Part shown: piece by piece, positions 17,211 through 26,902 of the stretch
Layout: every line of letters starts with the position of its first letter
Position numbering within the stretch: the stretch's first letter is position 1
Origin: VRUE01 sp963732225
Lineage (GTDB): Bacteria; Actinomycetota; Thermoleophilia; Solirubrobacterales; 70-9
Assembly: GCA_963732225.1 (NCBI GenBank)
Contig: CAVSYR010000005.1
Span: forward strand, 62,001 to 126,000
DNA: 64,000 bases
Direction: 5' to 3'
Notes under the pieces: generated by a model
Databases searched by the model: none
Told to the model about the DNA's origin: nothing
What the model saw: only the letters and a program-made list of their open reading frames with translations
Translations under genes and position numbers: made by a program

Positions 17211-18473
17211 ATGTACCAGGTCGAAGCCTCAAAAGCCCTTCTCAAACCCAAGTTGTGGGCTCGCCGCTCGGCGCGGCTGAACGTTCCGCGCAACGTGGTG
17301 ATGCTGGGGATGGTGAGCATGCTGACCGATGTCTCCTCGGAGATGGTGGCGACGATCCTGCCGCTCTACCTCGTCTTCAGTCTCGGCGCCAGCCCGCTGG
17401 CCCTGGGCGCGATCGACGGCACCTACCGCGGCGCCGCCGCCCTCGTCCAGGTGGCAAGCGGCTTCATCTCCGACCGCTGGCGCAAGCCCAAGGAGGTTGC
17501 CGGCGCCGGCTACGGAATCTCGGCCGTGGGCAAGGTCGCCCTGGTCGCCGCCGGCAACACGATCGGCGGCATCGGCGCGATCGTCGCCTTCGACCGCATC
17601 GGCAAGGGAATTCGCACGGCGCCGCGCGACGCGCTGATCTCGCTCTCGAGCAGCAAAGCCGGCCTCGCCACTTCCTTCGGCGTGCACCGGGCGATGGACT
17701 CGGCCGGCGCCATGCTCGGCCCGCTGATCGCCTTCGGCATCCTGCTTGTCGCGCCGGCCCGATTCGACGCCGTCTTCGTCGTCAGCACGCTCTTTGCCGT
17801 CCTCGGCGTCGCCGTGCTGATCCTCACCGTGCAGGGCAAGCCGAAACGGGCGCCGCGCGAGGACAAGCCCGCCCCCTCGCTGCGCGCCGCCGCGGGCCTG
17901 GTCAAGGACCGGCGCTTCGCACTGCTGCTGGTTGCCGCCACCGTGCTCTCGCTGACCAGCGTCTCCGACGCGATGCTCTACGTCGGCCTACAGCGCAAGA
18001 TCGACTTCGCCCCAGCCGTCTTCCCGCTGCTCTACGTGATCACCGCGGTCGCCTTCATGAGCCTGGCGATCCCGGTCGGTCAGCTCGCCGACCGGGTCGG
18101 CCGCGTGCCGGTGCTGCTGGCGGGATATGCCCTCCTCTTCATCGTCTACGGTGCGCTGCTGATGAGCTCGCTCGGCTACGGACTCTTGGTCCTCTGCCTG
18201 CTCGGCCTCGGCGGCTACTTCGCCGCCACCGAAGGGGTCTTGGCGGCGATCGCCGGTGCTCTCTTGCCGGAGGACCTACAGGCGAGCGGGCTCGGCATGC
18301 TGACCACCGTGGTCAGCATCGGCAACCTGCTCTCCTCGCTTGTCTTCGGCGCCCTCTGGCTCGAGCTCGGCCTGCACAACGCGGTGCTCGCCTTCGGCGC
18401 CGGGCTGGCCCTGGCGATCATTGCCGCGGTGCCGCTGTTGCTGCGTTCGCAGCGAGCACCCGTGCATGGGTAG
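17211..18473 (+). CDS. Major facilitator superfamily transporter
   Basis: A 420-residue inner-membrane secondary transporter with about twelve hydrophobic segments. The N-terminal half includes MLGMVSMLTDVSSEMVATIL and the loop 2-3-like motif GFISDRWRKPKE. The mid-protein has the equivalent GQLADRVGRVPVL, the second copy of the MFS A-motif. The substrate is unknown; the short C-terminus ends right after the last helix. It starts 47 bases after the FAD oxidoreductase and overlaps the next gene by 8 bases, so it probably belongs to the same transcript. Confidence 0.9.
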   Translation: MYQVEASKALLKPKLWARRSARLNVPRNVVMLGMVSMLTDVSSEMVATILPLYLVFSLGASPLALGAIDGTYRGAAALVQVASGFISDRWRKPKEVAGAGYGISAVGKVALVAAGNTIGGIGAIVAFDRIGKGIRTAPRDALISLSSSKAGLATSFGVHRAMDSAGAMLGPLIAFGILLVAPARFDAVFVVSTLFAVLGVAVLILTVQGKPKRAPREDKPAPSLRAAAGLVKDRRFALLLVAATVLSLTSVSDAMLYVGLQRKIDFAPAVFPLLYVITAVAFMSLAIPVGQLADRVGRVPVLLAGYALLFIVYGALLMSSLGYGLLVLCLLGLGGYFAATEGVLAAIAGALLPEDLQASGLGMLTTVVSIGNLLSSLVFGALWLELGLHNAVLAFGAGLALAIIAAVPLLLRSQRAPVHG

Positions 18474-19455
18474 TCGCAACGCCAAGATTCTCGTCGCGCT
18501 CGTCGCCCTCTGCGTCGTTGCGGGTGGCGCCTACGTGGCGGTGGCGGCCCTGGGGCCAAGCGAGACGACCACCGACGCACGGCCGCAAGCGGGAGCCGTG
18601 CTGGCTCGCAGCGACGTGATGGTGCGCGCGGTCGAACCGTCCAATCAGCAGCTCAACGGCCGCGTCTTCATCGTCGATCACGGCAAGGTCAAGCAGCTGC
18701 CTGGCGACCTCAGCTGCGAGCGGGTTTACTTCGCCGCCGGCCGCGGCATCTGCATGGGCGTCGCCCCCTCGGGGGTCGATTACACCGCCCAGGTCTTCGA
18801 TTCGAAAATGCAGGTGCTGAACACGATTCCGCTCAGCGGTCTGCCCTCGCGGGCGCGGGTCTCCGCGGACGGGCGCTACGGGGCGATGACCGTCTTTGTC
18901 AGCGGCGACTCCTACCTCGAATCGAGCACTGCCTTCTCCACTCGCACCTACGTGGTCGAGATGGCGAGTGGCAAGGCGATCGACCAGCTCGAGCAGTTCC
19001 ACGTCACCAAGGACGGCAAGCCCTTCGACGCGGTCGACTTCAACTTCTGGGGGATGACCTTCGACCCCAAGGACTCGGATCGTTTCTACGCCACGCTGGG
19101 CACTGGCGATCACCACTACCTGGTCGAAGGCAGCGTCAAGGGGCGCGAGATGAAGGTCGTGCGGGACGGGGTCGAGTGCCCCTCGCTCTCGCCCGACGGC
19201 AAGCAGATCGCCTACAAGAGCCGCATCGGCCACTCCAATCGCTGGCACTTGCGGGTGCTTGACGTGGCCACGCTCAAAGACCACGGCCTGGCCGAGACCG
19301 ACTCGATCGACGACCAGGCCGAGTGGCTCGACGACAAGACCCTGGCCTACTCCGACGGCCCCAACGTCTACACGGTGCCGGCCGACGGCAGTGGCGAACC
19401 GGGCCTCCTGGTCCGCGATGCGAGCTCGCCGGTGCGGATCGCCGGCGGTTTCTGA
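18466..19455 (+). CDS. Membrane-anchored TolB-like beta-propeller protein
   Basis: A 329-residue protein starting with ATG at 18466, within the end of the MFS gene. A single N-terminal membrane segment (ILVALVALCVVAGGAYVAVAAL) points to an extracytoplasmic protein. The rest shows WD40/TolB-like blades, for example CPSLSPDGKQIAYKS and AEWLDDKTLAYSDGPNVYTV. This fold often mediates protein contacts at the envelope; no enzymatic motif was seen. Overlap with the transporter gene suggests the two act together. Confidence 0.78.
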   Translation: MGSRNAKILVALVALCVVAGGAYVAVAALGPSETTTDARPQAGAVLARSDVMVRAVEPSNQQLNGRVFIVDHGKVKQLPGDLSCERVYFAAGRGICMGVAPSGVDYTAQVFDSKMQVLNTIPLSGLPSRARVSADGRYGAMTVFVSGDSYLESSTAFSTRTYVVEMASGKAIDQLEQFHVTKDGKPFDAVDFNFWGMTFDPKDSDRFYATLGTGDHHYLVEGSVKGREMKVVRDGVECPSLSPDGKQIAYKSRIGHSNRWHLRVLDVATLKDHGLAETDSIDDQAEWLDDKTLAYSDGPNVYTVPADGSGEPGLLVRDASSPVRIAGGF

Positions 19456-19491
19456 TCGATTGACCTCCCTATAGGGTCATCAATCGATCAG
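19452..19491. terminator. Bidirectional hairpin terminator
   Basis: CTGATCGATTG (19452-19462) pairs perfectly with CAATCGATCAG (19481-19491). The centre can pair further around CCCTATAGGG. It sits between convergent genes ending at 19455 and 19500 and includes the TGA stop of the first. Confidence 0.7.
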
Positions 19492-19499
19492 AAGTTGAT

Positions 19500-21113
19500 T
19501 CAGCCGACGCGGGCGGCGAGGGGGCGCAGGCGGTCACGGCCCTCGCTGGCGAGGCGGCGGGCTACGGCGAGGGGCCGGCGAGGCGGCGCCGGCACGGCGG
19601 CGGGATCGATCGCGTCTCTCGGTGAGAGAGTGACCTCGAGTGAGCTGCCCGGCTCGACCGCCAGCGACTCGCCTGGCTCGGCGCCCTTTCCGCCCACCCT
19701 CAGCGTTTGTCTCTCAGGATCTATTCCCACTGCGGGAAGCTCAACCGTGAGCTGCTCGATCCCGTCAGGGATCTCGATTTGAGCCTTCCTGGTCAGCAGG
19801 CGGATCGCCAGGCGCGAGCCTTGCCGCCGGGTCTCGAAGCTGGTCGCCGCGATCTCGCTCAGCGAGCACCAGTCGGTCGGTCCGAGCCGATTGACCTCCT
19901 CGACCACCTCGAGCAGGGCCCCGGGGCCGCCGAGGACGTCCTCGTGGTGGCCGTAGAGGATCAGCGGCTGGTCGAGGAAGGCGCGCAGGGTCAGCTCGGC
20001 GCTCGAGCGGCCGGCGATCGGATGGCGCAGCAGGACCGGCACTCCTTCGACGAACTCGGCTGGGCCCCAGCCGACCAGGGCGCCGGCGTCCTCGGGCCGG
20101 GCGAGCCAGGAGTGGGGCTCGAACTCAACCCAGGGGTAAGGCCTGGTCATCGTGATCGCCTCGAAGCCGCAGCGCCGCAGCCCACTCAGGGTCGCCTGCG
20201 AGCAGGCCTCGTGGGGCGGGACCATGACCTGGTCGACGGGGACACCGGTGCGGCGGCCGAAGGCCCCGACCCGGCGCAGGGCCTGGGCGGCCAGCGAGAC
20301 CGCGTCGGCCTCGGTCGCCACCCGGCCCAGCTCGCCGCCGTCGTGGTCGTTGCCGTGGACGAGCAGGGAGATCGTGCCGTCGCTTTCCTGCAGTGCCCGC
20401 AGGGCGGTGGGATGAGCGAACCAGGCGTCGAGCGGCACCGTCGCCAGGGCGACGTGGTAGCGATGCTCGCGAGCGTGGGCACCGAGCTCGGCCAGCTTGA
20501 CAAAGCCGTAGGAGGGCCAGTGCAGGTTGGGGTCGTCGAAGAGCAGGGAGGCGCGGGGGGCCGGGGGCTGCCAGCGGATCGCCTCGGTCTGGGCGCGGAG
20601 GAAGTGCAGCAGCGGCAGCAGGGCGGCGCTGCGTTCGTCGCAGAGCCGGTCGCGCAGGGCCTCGCGAGGGCCGAGCTCGGCCGGGATCAGGAGCGCGCTC
20701 TCGCTCGCTCCGCGGCGCGTCCAGGTCGGCGAGCCGTCGCAGGCGGCAAGCACTGTCGCGCCCTCGTCGCCGAGCTTGCTCCCTGTCTGTTGCGGTGCCG
20801 TGCCGAGCCGCTCGTCGGGGAGAGCGGCACCGCGCAGCCGTGAGTCGAGCCCCCCGTCGGTGCTGCAGACGTTGTCGAGTGCCTTGCCGGGATCGCGCGG
20901 CTCGGGCGATGCCAGGTTCAGGCTCGGCAGGCCGGCCGGTGCCGCCGCGCCCTCGCCGAGCACGAGCAGGCAATCGAGTCCGCCGAAGACGTCTGGCGGC
21001 CGGGGTTCAAAACGCACCGGCAGGGCAGCTTCGAGCGCGGCGAAGAGCCGCGGGCGCGACTCGAGCTGCTCGGCCGGGGTGACGCCGACCGCGATCGGGC
21101 CGGCGCCGCTCAT
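19500..21113 (-). CDS. NodB-like (polysaccharide-deacetylase-fold) protein
   Basis: A 537-residue protein. The frame is open further upstream, but ATG at 21113 overlaps the preceding stop (ATGA) and begins a sensible N-terminus (MSGAGPIAVGVTPAEQ). The middle resembles the NodB fold: SLLFDDPNLHWPSYGFVKL with an acidic pair, SLLVHGNDHDGGEL with His/Asp residues and VMVPPHEACSQATL. The C-terminal ~120 residues look like a beta-sandwich. Carbohydrate deacetylation or a related reaction is plausible from the fold and from its position after a GT-C gene. An N-terminal nucleotide-sugar domain cannot be ruled out. Confidence 0.7.
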   Translation of the reverse strand: MSGAGPIAVGVTPAEQLESRPRLFAALEAALPVRFEPRPPDVFGGLDCLLVLGEGAAAPAGLPSLNLASPEPRDPGKALDNVCSTDGGLDSRLRGAALPDERLGTAPQQTGSKLGDEGATVLAACDGSPTWTRRGASESALLIPAELGPREALRDRLCDERSAALLPLLHFLRAQTEAIRWQPPAPRASLLFDDPNLHWPSYGFVKLAELGAHAREHRYHVALATVPLDAWFAHPTALRALQESDGTISLLVHGNDHDGGELGRVATEADAVSLAAQALRRVGAFGRRTGVPVDQVMVPPHEACSQATLSGLRRCGFEAITMTRPYPWVEFEPHSWLARPEDAGALVGWGPAEFVEGVPVLLRHPIAGRSSAELTLRAFLDQPLILYGHHEDVLGGPGALLEVVEEVNRLGPTDWCSLSEIAATSFETRRQGSRLAIRLLTRKAQIEIPDGIEQLTVELPAVGIDPERQTLRVGGKGAEPGESLAVEPGSSLEVTLSPRDAIDPAAVPAPPRRPLAVARRLASEGRDRLRPLAARVG

Positions 21114-22966
21114 CGGTCGACCCGGTAGATCTCGAAAGAGGTCGGCGGGTTGGTGCCGCCGGGAGGTTCGGCGCCGGTGTTGCCAAAGGTCGCCACGGGA
21201 GCCCCGTTGCGGTGGATCCAAGCGGCGAACATGCGGTTGTAGTCGCTGCCGAAGTGTTCGTAGCGGTAGTCGACGAAGCGCCGGTTGTCGACGACGGCGT
21301 AGCGCACGTTCTCCGCTTCGAGCCGGGCGATCGCTTCGCGTTCGTCCTGGTGGGAGTCGAGCAGGCCGGGCAGGAACATCGCGTCGTAGAGCGGCGCCGG
21401 GCGGTCGGTCATGAAGTTGAGGCCGGAATCGGAGGGGACGGCGAGGACCGCTTCCCCGGGGGTGGTATGCGAGTCGATGTAGTCGACCGTTTCCTGTATG
21501 ACCGGCGCCGACGCTGGCGCGGTGAGAAAGCTGCCCCGCTCCGTGTTGACGGCGGCGCTGCTGTCGGGGTAGAGGGCGATCTGAGCGTAGGCGGTAAGCC
21601 CGATAGCGACCGCGGCCAGGGCCGCATAGAGGGCCGTGCGGGCCTCGGGGAAGCGGCGGCTGAGGCGGTCGTGAAGGACGGCGAGGAGCAGCACCAGCGG
21701 CGCGGCGTAGTACGGGGCGTAGGAGGCCTCGGCGGTGAAGGCGTCATAGGCGCGGGCGCCGAGCGCCGCCGCAGCGACGACCAAGGCGAGGTCGAAGCCC
21801 CAGGAATCGGAGATCAGCGGTGCGCCGCCGCGCAACAGGCGGACGCCGATCACGGCACAGGCGGCAAAGCCGAGCGCCGGCAGCCAGCTCATCCCGATCA
21901 GCAGGTGGGTGGCCTCGTGCTGAACCGCTGACTGGGCGGGGGCCCAGATGCCAAGCCCCTTCCAGGCCACGTCGATGACCAGGAGCCCGATCACCGCCGC
22001 GGGGAGGGGCCAGAGCGCCAGCAGGCGCCCTCTGCGATCGCCGGCCTTTGAGTAGAGCAGCGCGGCGCCGATCACGGCGACGAGCATCGTGCAGTAGATG
22101 CCTGCACGGGCGATCGTCGCGGCGACGCTTTCGAGATCCATCGGCGCCCAGGAATGCTGCGAGCTGAAGCCGGCGATGCGGAGGAAATCGACCGGCCAGA
22201 GGTTCTCGGCGAAGAGGCGCTCGGAGCCGACGCTGCTCGCCAGCAGGGCCAGCACGCCACCGGCGATGAGGACGGCGGGCAGGGCGAGCGGCAGCAGCGC
22301 CCGCAGCGCGGTGCGCACGCCGTGCTGGCGAGCGACGCCGACCACGTAGGCGAGACCGGCGAGGCCGGCGACCGCGACGAACTCGGGCCTGGTCAGACCT
22401 ACGACCCCAGCGGCGAGGCCGGCGAGGACGAGGTGCTCCCGCTTGAGCGCCAGCAGCATCAGCAGCAGGAAGAGGATGCCGAAGGTGCCTGAGTTGGTGT
22501 GGGGGAGGACGAAGTTGAAGGCGGTGCCGGAGAAGCCGATCGCGGCGACGATCGCGGCCGCGATCACAGCGGGGGTGACGCTGAGCAGCTGCCGGGCAAG
22601 CGCGTAGAAGACCCCGATGATCGCCGCGGCCTGCAGCAGGCCAAAGGCGAAGGCGGTGGTGAAGCTGGCGCCGAAGACGGCGAAGGCGCCGCCGAGCGCG
22701 TAGAGGCCGACCGGGCCGTAGAAGTAGCGGATGTCGCTGTAGGGATGACCACCGGAGGCGAGCGTGCTCGCCACGTTTAGCTCGTGGCCGGCGTCGACCG
22801 AGGGCACTCCCCAGGCGCGCCAGGAGAGGCCGGCGAGCAGGGCGAAGAACAGGAGCAGGCCGGTAATCGCGCGGGCGTCAGCGTTGGCGCTCACCCGACG
22901 CGCCTGGGCGCCAAGGCGCTCGCCCCAGCTTTCCCGCGCCGTCTCGGAGCGAACCGCGACGTTCAT
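21110..22966 (-). CDS. GT-C-type membrane glycosyltransferase (ArnT/PMT-like)
   Basis: A 618-residue protein with about twelve hydrophobic segments. The first external loop after helix 1 has VDAGHELNVASTLASGGHPY followed by IRYFYGPVGLY; an acidic residue here is the typical catalytic-loop feature of GT-C enzymes using polyprenyl-phosphate sugars. The C-terminal ~140 residues are soluble and extracytoplasmic. It belongs to a minus-strand operon with the flippase gene (overlap 22963-22966) and the NodB-like gene (ATGA). A role in adding sugars to surface glycans or lipids outside the membrane is inferred. Confidence 0.82.
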   Translation of the reverse strand: MNVAVRSETARESWGERLGAQARRVSANADARAITGLLLFFALLAGLSWRAWGVPSVDAGHELNVASTLASGGHPYSDIRYFYGPVGLYALGGAFAVFGASFTTAFAFGLLQAAAIIGVFYALARQLLSVTPAVIAAAIVAAIGFSGTAFNFVLPHTNSGTFGILFLLLMLLALKREHLVLAGLAAGVVGLTRPEFVAVAGLAGLAYVVGVARQHGVRTALRALLPLALPAVLIAGGVLALLASSVGSERLFAENLWPVDFLRIAGFSSQHSWAPMDLESVAATIARAGIYCTMLVAVIGAALLYSKAGDRRGRLLALWPLPAAVIGLLVIDVAWKGLGIWAPAQSAVQHEATHLLIGMSWLPALGFAACAVIGVRLLRGGAPLISDSWGFDLALVVAAAALGARAYDAFTAEASYAPYYAAPLVLLLAVLHDRLSRRFPEARTALYAALAAVAIGLTAYAQIALYPDSSAAVNTERGSFLTAPASAPVIQETVDYIDSHTTPGEAVLAVPSDSGLNFMTDRPAPLYDAMFLPGLLDSHQDEREAIARLEAENVRYAVVDNRRFVDYRYEHFGSDYNRMFAAWIHRNGAPVATFGNTGAEPPGGTNPPTSFEIYRVDR

Positions 22967-24541
22967 GCCGACGCGGGTCGCACGGCGCCGAGCAGCAGCC
23001 GCATCTGGCTGCCCGCGAGGCGGAGGCCGAGCGAGACGTAGAGCAGCGAGCCGATTGCGAGGGTCAGCAGCGGTGCGGCGATGCCGCTGGTGAAGGTGTC
23101 GCCGATCGCGGCGCCGATGCCAAAGCTGACGCCGGCGAGGAGGGCGAAGCGCAGCCCGTCCTTGGCCAGCTCCTGCGCGATCGGCCCGCTCTCGCGCCCG
23201 GCGCCGGCGATCAGCAGCACCACGGCGAAGGCGAGCGGGACGACGAAGAAGGCGCCGACGACGCCCTCGGCGCCAAAGAGGACGCCGCCCAGTGCCGTGA
23301 CCGCGATGTGGAGGACGACGATCACCGGCGCCAGCAGGTTGACCAGCTTCGAGCGGCCGAGCGCGAACAGCGCCGGCAACAGCAGGTTGACCAACAGCGC
23401 CGCCACGGTCCAGGCGGCGAGCAGGGCCGAGAAAGTGCGCAGCTGCGAGACGTCGGCGGCGCTGAAGCTCTTCGGCAGCACCTCGCCGATCAAGGTGGCG
23501 CCGCCGGCGACGAGTGCGGCCAGGGCCGGCGAGACAAGCAGCATCGAGTAGCGGAAGCCGGCCGGGACCGTGTCGGCGATCACCTCGCGCCAGTCGGCGA
23601 GGGCGCCGCGCCGCATGTCGGCGATGCGCGACATGCCGAGGGCAAAGCCGGTCGCCGCCACCAGGTAGCTGGCGAAGAGGTAGGCATAGGAGAGCACGGT
23701 CGCGGCGCCATGGTTGTAGTTGCTGGCAAAGGCGAGGGTGATCACGTAGAGGGCGTTGAAGGCGAGGTAGATGGCGGTGCTGCCGAGGACCAGCAGCGTG
23801 CAGCGGGAGAAGCGGCGCAGGATGCCTCTCGGTCGCTGCGGATCCGTCGCTTCAGCCGGGGCGCGGCTGGTGCGCACGCCGTCGAGCATCGCGGCGCAGG
23901 TGACAACGGCCATTGCCAGCATCGACCAGCCGAGCGAGAGCTCGCCGGCGGTGCCCGAGACCGCCAGGTAGACGACCAGCCCGCTGACAGCGCCGGCGAT
24001 GTAGGCGAAGGCGATACGGTCGAAGCGGTCGCGCACCGCGAGCAAGGTTGCTCCGCCGGCCGCCCAGAGCTGCAGGACCATCGCCAGACCGAGGATCGGC
24101 AGGGCGGATTCGGTCACTCCGCGGCCGGCGTCACCGAGGCCGGGGGCGAGAACGCTCGCCATCGGCCCCGCCAGCGCGATCGTCGCGATCGCCACCGGCA
24201 CGGATATGGCCACCAGGGCGACCGCCAGCTCGCGCGGCGTCAGTCGGGGACGGTCTGCCGACCAGGAGCGGCGCCGAGGTGACGCGGATGCTCTGACTGA
24301 AGACGCCGAAGCTCGAGTAGAGGGCGAAGGCGACGAAGAAGCCGTCGGTGCGGCCGCCGATGCCGAAGGAGTTGAGGTAGAGCAGCGCCTGGATGCCCGA
24401 GGTAAGGCCCATCGCCACGGTCGCGATCGCCATCGCCACGCCGGCGTGAGCGTGCTTCTCGCGCAGGTCCTCGCGGTGGTCCCCGAATTCAGGCAGGGAA
24501 GTAGCTGCGGTGCGGCCGCAGTTGCGTCCATATCTGTACAA
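22963..24541 (-). pseudogene. Oligosaccharide/lipid flippase (MurJ/Wzx-like), frameshifted
   Basis: Polytopic MATE/MOP-superfamily flippase. The N-terminal two helices (SGIQALLYLNSFGIGG, DGFFVAFALYSSFGVFSQS) are in one frame, and the rest, from RLTPRELAVALVAISVPVA on, is in another. The switch lies at about 24246-24260. Removing one G from GGGG at 24246-24249 would join the frames as LLVGRPSRLTPREL. The gene is therefore either a pseudogene or intact with an indel error in a homopolymer; the well-kept downstream half favours a recent event or a sequencing error. The exact start is uncertain; an ATG-type start at 24541 was taken. It forms an operon with the GT-C gene. Confidence 0.75.
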
Positions 24542-24603
24542 CGGCGCAGTTGGTCCAATACTTGTTTAGGCCGTCGCGATCGGTCGAAAAAATATTGAGT
24601 GGC

Positions 24604-25641
24604 TCAAGGGCCGTAGTGCTGGCCCCGCGGCGCCCAGTCGACCCCGATGCCGCTGGCAAGGCGGTAATCGTCGACGGAGGGGTTGAGGAAGCTGGGTTTG
24701 CAGCTCGTCGCCGAGCTGTCTCCAAGGGGTGGCAGGGTCCCTTCCCACTGGCAGACGAGGTTGCCGCTCTGGATGAACCGGGTGAACGGCCCCGGCCAGT
24801 CGCTCCACGCCTTGAAGAGCACGTTGCCGGTGACTGTGACTCGGCCAAAGGGACCTGCGCGAAACCCGACCGGGGTGTCGTTGCCGGGGGTCCAGATCGT
24901 GTTGGAGCTGAGCCGGACGCCGCGGGTCGGACCGACGATCTGGACGATCTCTGGCGGGCCGCAGTAGCCGACAACCGCCGGTGCGCAGGGAGCGTCGTTG
25001 CGCAGCATCAGGTTGTCTTCCAGGACCACGTGGGCGACCGGCGCCGGCTGGTCCTTGATGAAGAAGCCCTGGCAGCGGTTGTCGTGCAGGTAGTTGCGCC
25101 GGAAGTAGAGGCCATCGCCGCCCCAGACCGACTGCAGGCAGTCGCTGTGGTTGCCGTTCTCGCGTACGCCGCGGATCTCGTTGCCTTCGATCAACACCCC
25201 GTACGGATCGCGATCGCCGCTGTCGTGGTAGCGATTGAGCCGGATCGCGTCCTCGCCGAAGGGGCCGGCGAAGAGATTGCCGCGGATCGTCGTGTCGGAG
25301 ATGTTGGTGCTCGTGGTGGGGCCGGCTTCGACCCCGAAGTAGCCGCCGGAAATGCGGTTGTGCAGGACCGAGATCTTGCGCGAGCCTGGCTCGATCACGA
25401 CTTCGTCGTCGATCTCGAAACGGGCCAGCTTCAGGTTGGAGCCGCTGAGCTCGGCGCCGTCGATCGTCGCCTTGCCCGGGTTTGCGGCGCGGATCGTGAC
25501 TCCGGGCGCGCGCTTCTCAGCCGAGAGCTCGAGCTTGCCGTAGTGGCCGTTGCCGAGGCAGATCACCTTGCCGGGGGGCGCCGGGGCCAGCGCCGCGTGC
25601 AGGGCCATGGCGCTGTAGACGACCAGCGAGCAGGGATTCAA
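24604..25641 (-). CDS. Right-handed beta-helix protein without signal peptide
   Basis: A 345-residue member of the beta-helix family of this window. Shared landmarks are GPFGEDAIRLNRYHD, IEGNEIRGVRENGNHSDC, RRNYLHDNRCQGFFIKDQ and the C-terminal GVDWAPRGQHYGP. Parallel beta-helices of this type usually bind or cut polysaccharides; no lyase catalytic set was identified. Unlike its relatives it has no export signal: the TTG start overlaps the stop of the upstream lipoprotein gene (TTGA), and residue 3 onward (PCSLVVYSAMALHAALA) already aligns with the mature part of that protein. It may be the second half of a once-fused tandem protein, or may be mis-started. Confidence 0.75.
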   Translation of the reverse strand: MNPCSLVVYSAMALHAALAPAPPGKVICLGNGHYGKLELSAEKRAPGVTIRAANPGKATIDGAELSGSNLKLARFEIDDEVVIEPGSRKISVLHNRISGGYFGVEAGPTTSTNISDTTIRGNLFAGPFGEDAIRLNRYHDSGDRDPYGVLIEGNEIRGVRENGNHSDCLQSVWGGDGLYFRRNYLHDNRCQGFFIKDQPAPVAHVVLEDNLMLRNDAPCAPAVVGYCGPPEIVQIVGPTRGVRLSSNTIWTPGNDTPVGFRAGPFGRVTVTGNVLFKAWSDWPGPFTRFIQSGNLVCQWEGTLPPLGDSSATSCKPSFLNPSVDDYRLASGIGVDWAPRGQHYGP

Positions 25642-26834
25642 GGCCCGTAGTGCTCTTCGGCCGGGGCCCAGTCGACCCCGCGCCCGTCGCCGAGCCGGTA
25701 GTCGTCAGCGGCCGTGTTCGGGAATTGGAGGTCGCAAGCGACGGTCTCGCCGCTCGGCTGCGGCCAGGTGCCGCCGGGGACGGCTTCGCGTTCGCAGATG
25801 GTGTTGTCGCGCAGTGTGGCCGGGCTCATGTCGGTGTCGGTCCAGAGGCGGTAGATCACATTGTCTTCGATCCGCGTGTCGGCTCCGGTGCTTTCGCGGA
25901 AGGCCGCGATCGAGTCGACGGTGTCGCCCCAGATCGTGTTGCGCTTCATCACGAAGCCGGTGTAGGGGCCGACGACCTGGAAGTAGAGGGGCTGGCCACA
26001 TTCGCTCGGGCCGAGCGGCGGGCCGCAGGGTTCGTGGTTGCGCAGGAAGAGGTTGTCTTCGACCCTGAGCCCGTGGATCGGCCCCGAGACGCCGCCGAGG
26101 CTGGCCTGGTCCTTGACGAAGAACCCCTGGCAGCGGTTGTCGTGCAGGTAGTTCTTGCGGAAGACGATGTGGTCACCGACCCAGACCGTCTGCAGGCAGT
26201 CGGAGTGGGCGCCGTTCTCACGCACCTGGGTGATCTCGTTGCCTTCGATCAGGATGCCGATTCCGTCGCCGTTGGAGTCGTGGTAGCGGTTGAGGTGAAT
26301 CGCGTCCTCGCCGAAGGGACCGATCAGCTGGTTGCCGACGATCCTGGTGTCGTTGACCGTCGTCGTGTCGGTCGGTCCGGCTTCGATGCCCTGGCCACCG
26401 CCGGTGACGCGGTTGTGTTCGACGGTGATCCCGGTTGCTCCGGGCATCACCTGGATGCCCTCGGTGGAGACGAAGCCGGCGAGGGTGAGATTGTCACCGG
26501 CAAGTTCGGCGCCTTCGATGGTTGCGCCGGCGGGATGCTTGGCGCGAACCGTGACCCGGGTCGGCCGTGACCCGGCGTCGAGGCTGAGCTTGCCGAAATC
26601 ACCGTCTTCGAGGCATATGACCGCGTGCGGGGCCGCCTTGGCCACCGCTCCCTCGACTTCTTCAAGGCTGGCATAGATCTGTGAGCAAGGAGCTCCGGCG
26701 CTCACGGAGGAATCGACCGCGGCCGGGGCGCTCGAGTCACTGCCGCAGCCAACCGTGGCCAAGAGAATCGCTGCGGCGGCGATCGCGGCCAGCAGGGGGA
26801 GACCCGTCTTATGCAGGCCAGGGTTAGAGCTCAC
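25638..26834 (-). CDS. Right-handed beta-helix lipoprotein
   Basis: A 398-residue protein with a lipoprotein-like signal: a hydrophobic segment (LPLLAAIAAAAILLATVGC) ends at Cys30, followed by a Ser/Ala linker. The rest is a parallel beta-helix domain with VICLEDGDFGKLSLDAGSRP, GPFGEDAIHLNRYHD, ENGAHSDCLQTVWVGD, YLHDNRCQGFFVKDQ and C-terminal GVDWAPAEEHYGP. It lacks the Ig-like repeats of the three larger relatives. It is probably anchored on the outer face of the membrane and may interact with glycan. It is translationally coupled (TTGA) to the 24604-25641 gene. Confidence 0.82.
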   Translation of the reverse strand: MSSNPGLHKTGLPLLAAIAAAAILLATVGCGSDSSAPAAVDSSVSAGAPCSQIYASLEEVEGAVAKAAPHAVICLEDGDFGKLSLDAGSRPTRVTVRAKHPAGATIEGAELAGDNLTLAGFVSTEGIQVMPGATGITVEHNRVTGGGQGIEAGPTDTTTVNDTRIVGNQLIGPFGEDAIHLNRYHDSNGDGIGILIEGNEITQVRENGAHSDCLQTVWVGDHIVFRKNYLHDNRCQGFFVKDQASLGGVSGPIHGLRVEDNLFLRNHEPCGPPLGPSECGQPLYFQVVGPYTGFVMKRNTIWGDTVDSIAAFRESTGADTRIEDNVIYRLWTDTDMSPATLRDNTICEREAVPGGTWPQPSGETVACDLQFPNTAADDYRLGDGRGVDWAPAEEHYGP

Positions 26835-26848
26835 GGGGAGATAACGAG

Positions 26849-26880
26849 CCCGGCCCGCTGTTTCTCACAGCGGGCCCGGG
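26849..26880 (-). terminator. GC-rich hairpin after beta-helix gene
   Basis: CCCGGCCCGCTGT (26849-26861) pairs with ACAGCGGGCCCGGG (26867-26880) with one bulged base and a 5-base loop. It lies just after the stop of the 26905-29094 gene on the minus strand and before the lipoprotein start. There is no T-tract. Confidence 0.5.
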
Positions 26881-26902
26881 AACTGGGCAAGCGAGATTTC
26901 GC

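Noticed and set aside
24131..24541. Separate small gene upstream of the flippase
   Set aside because: Its first ~95 residues are the missing N-terminus of the flippase; a one-base frameshift explains both better.
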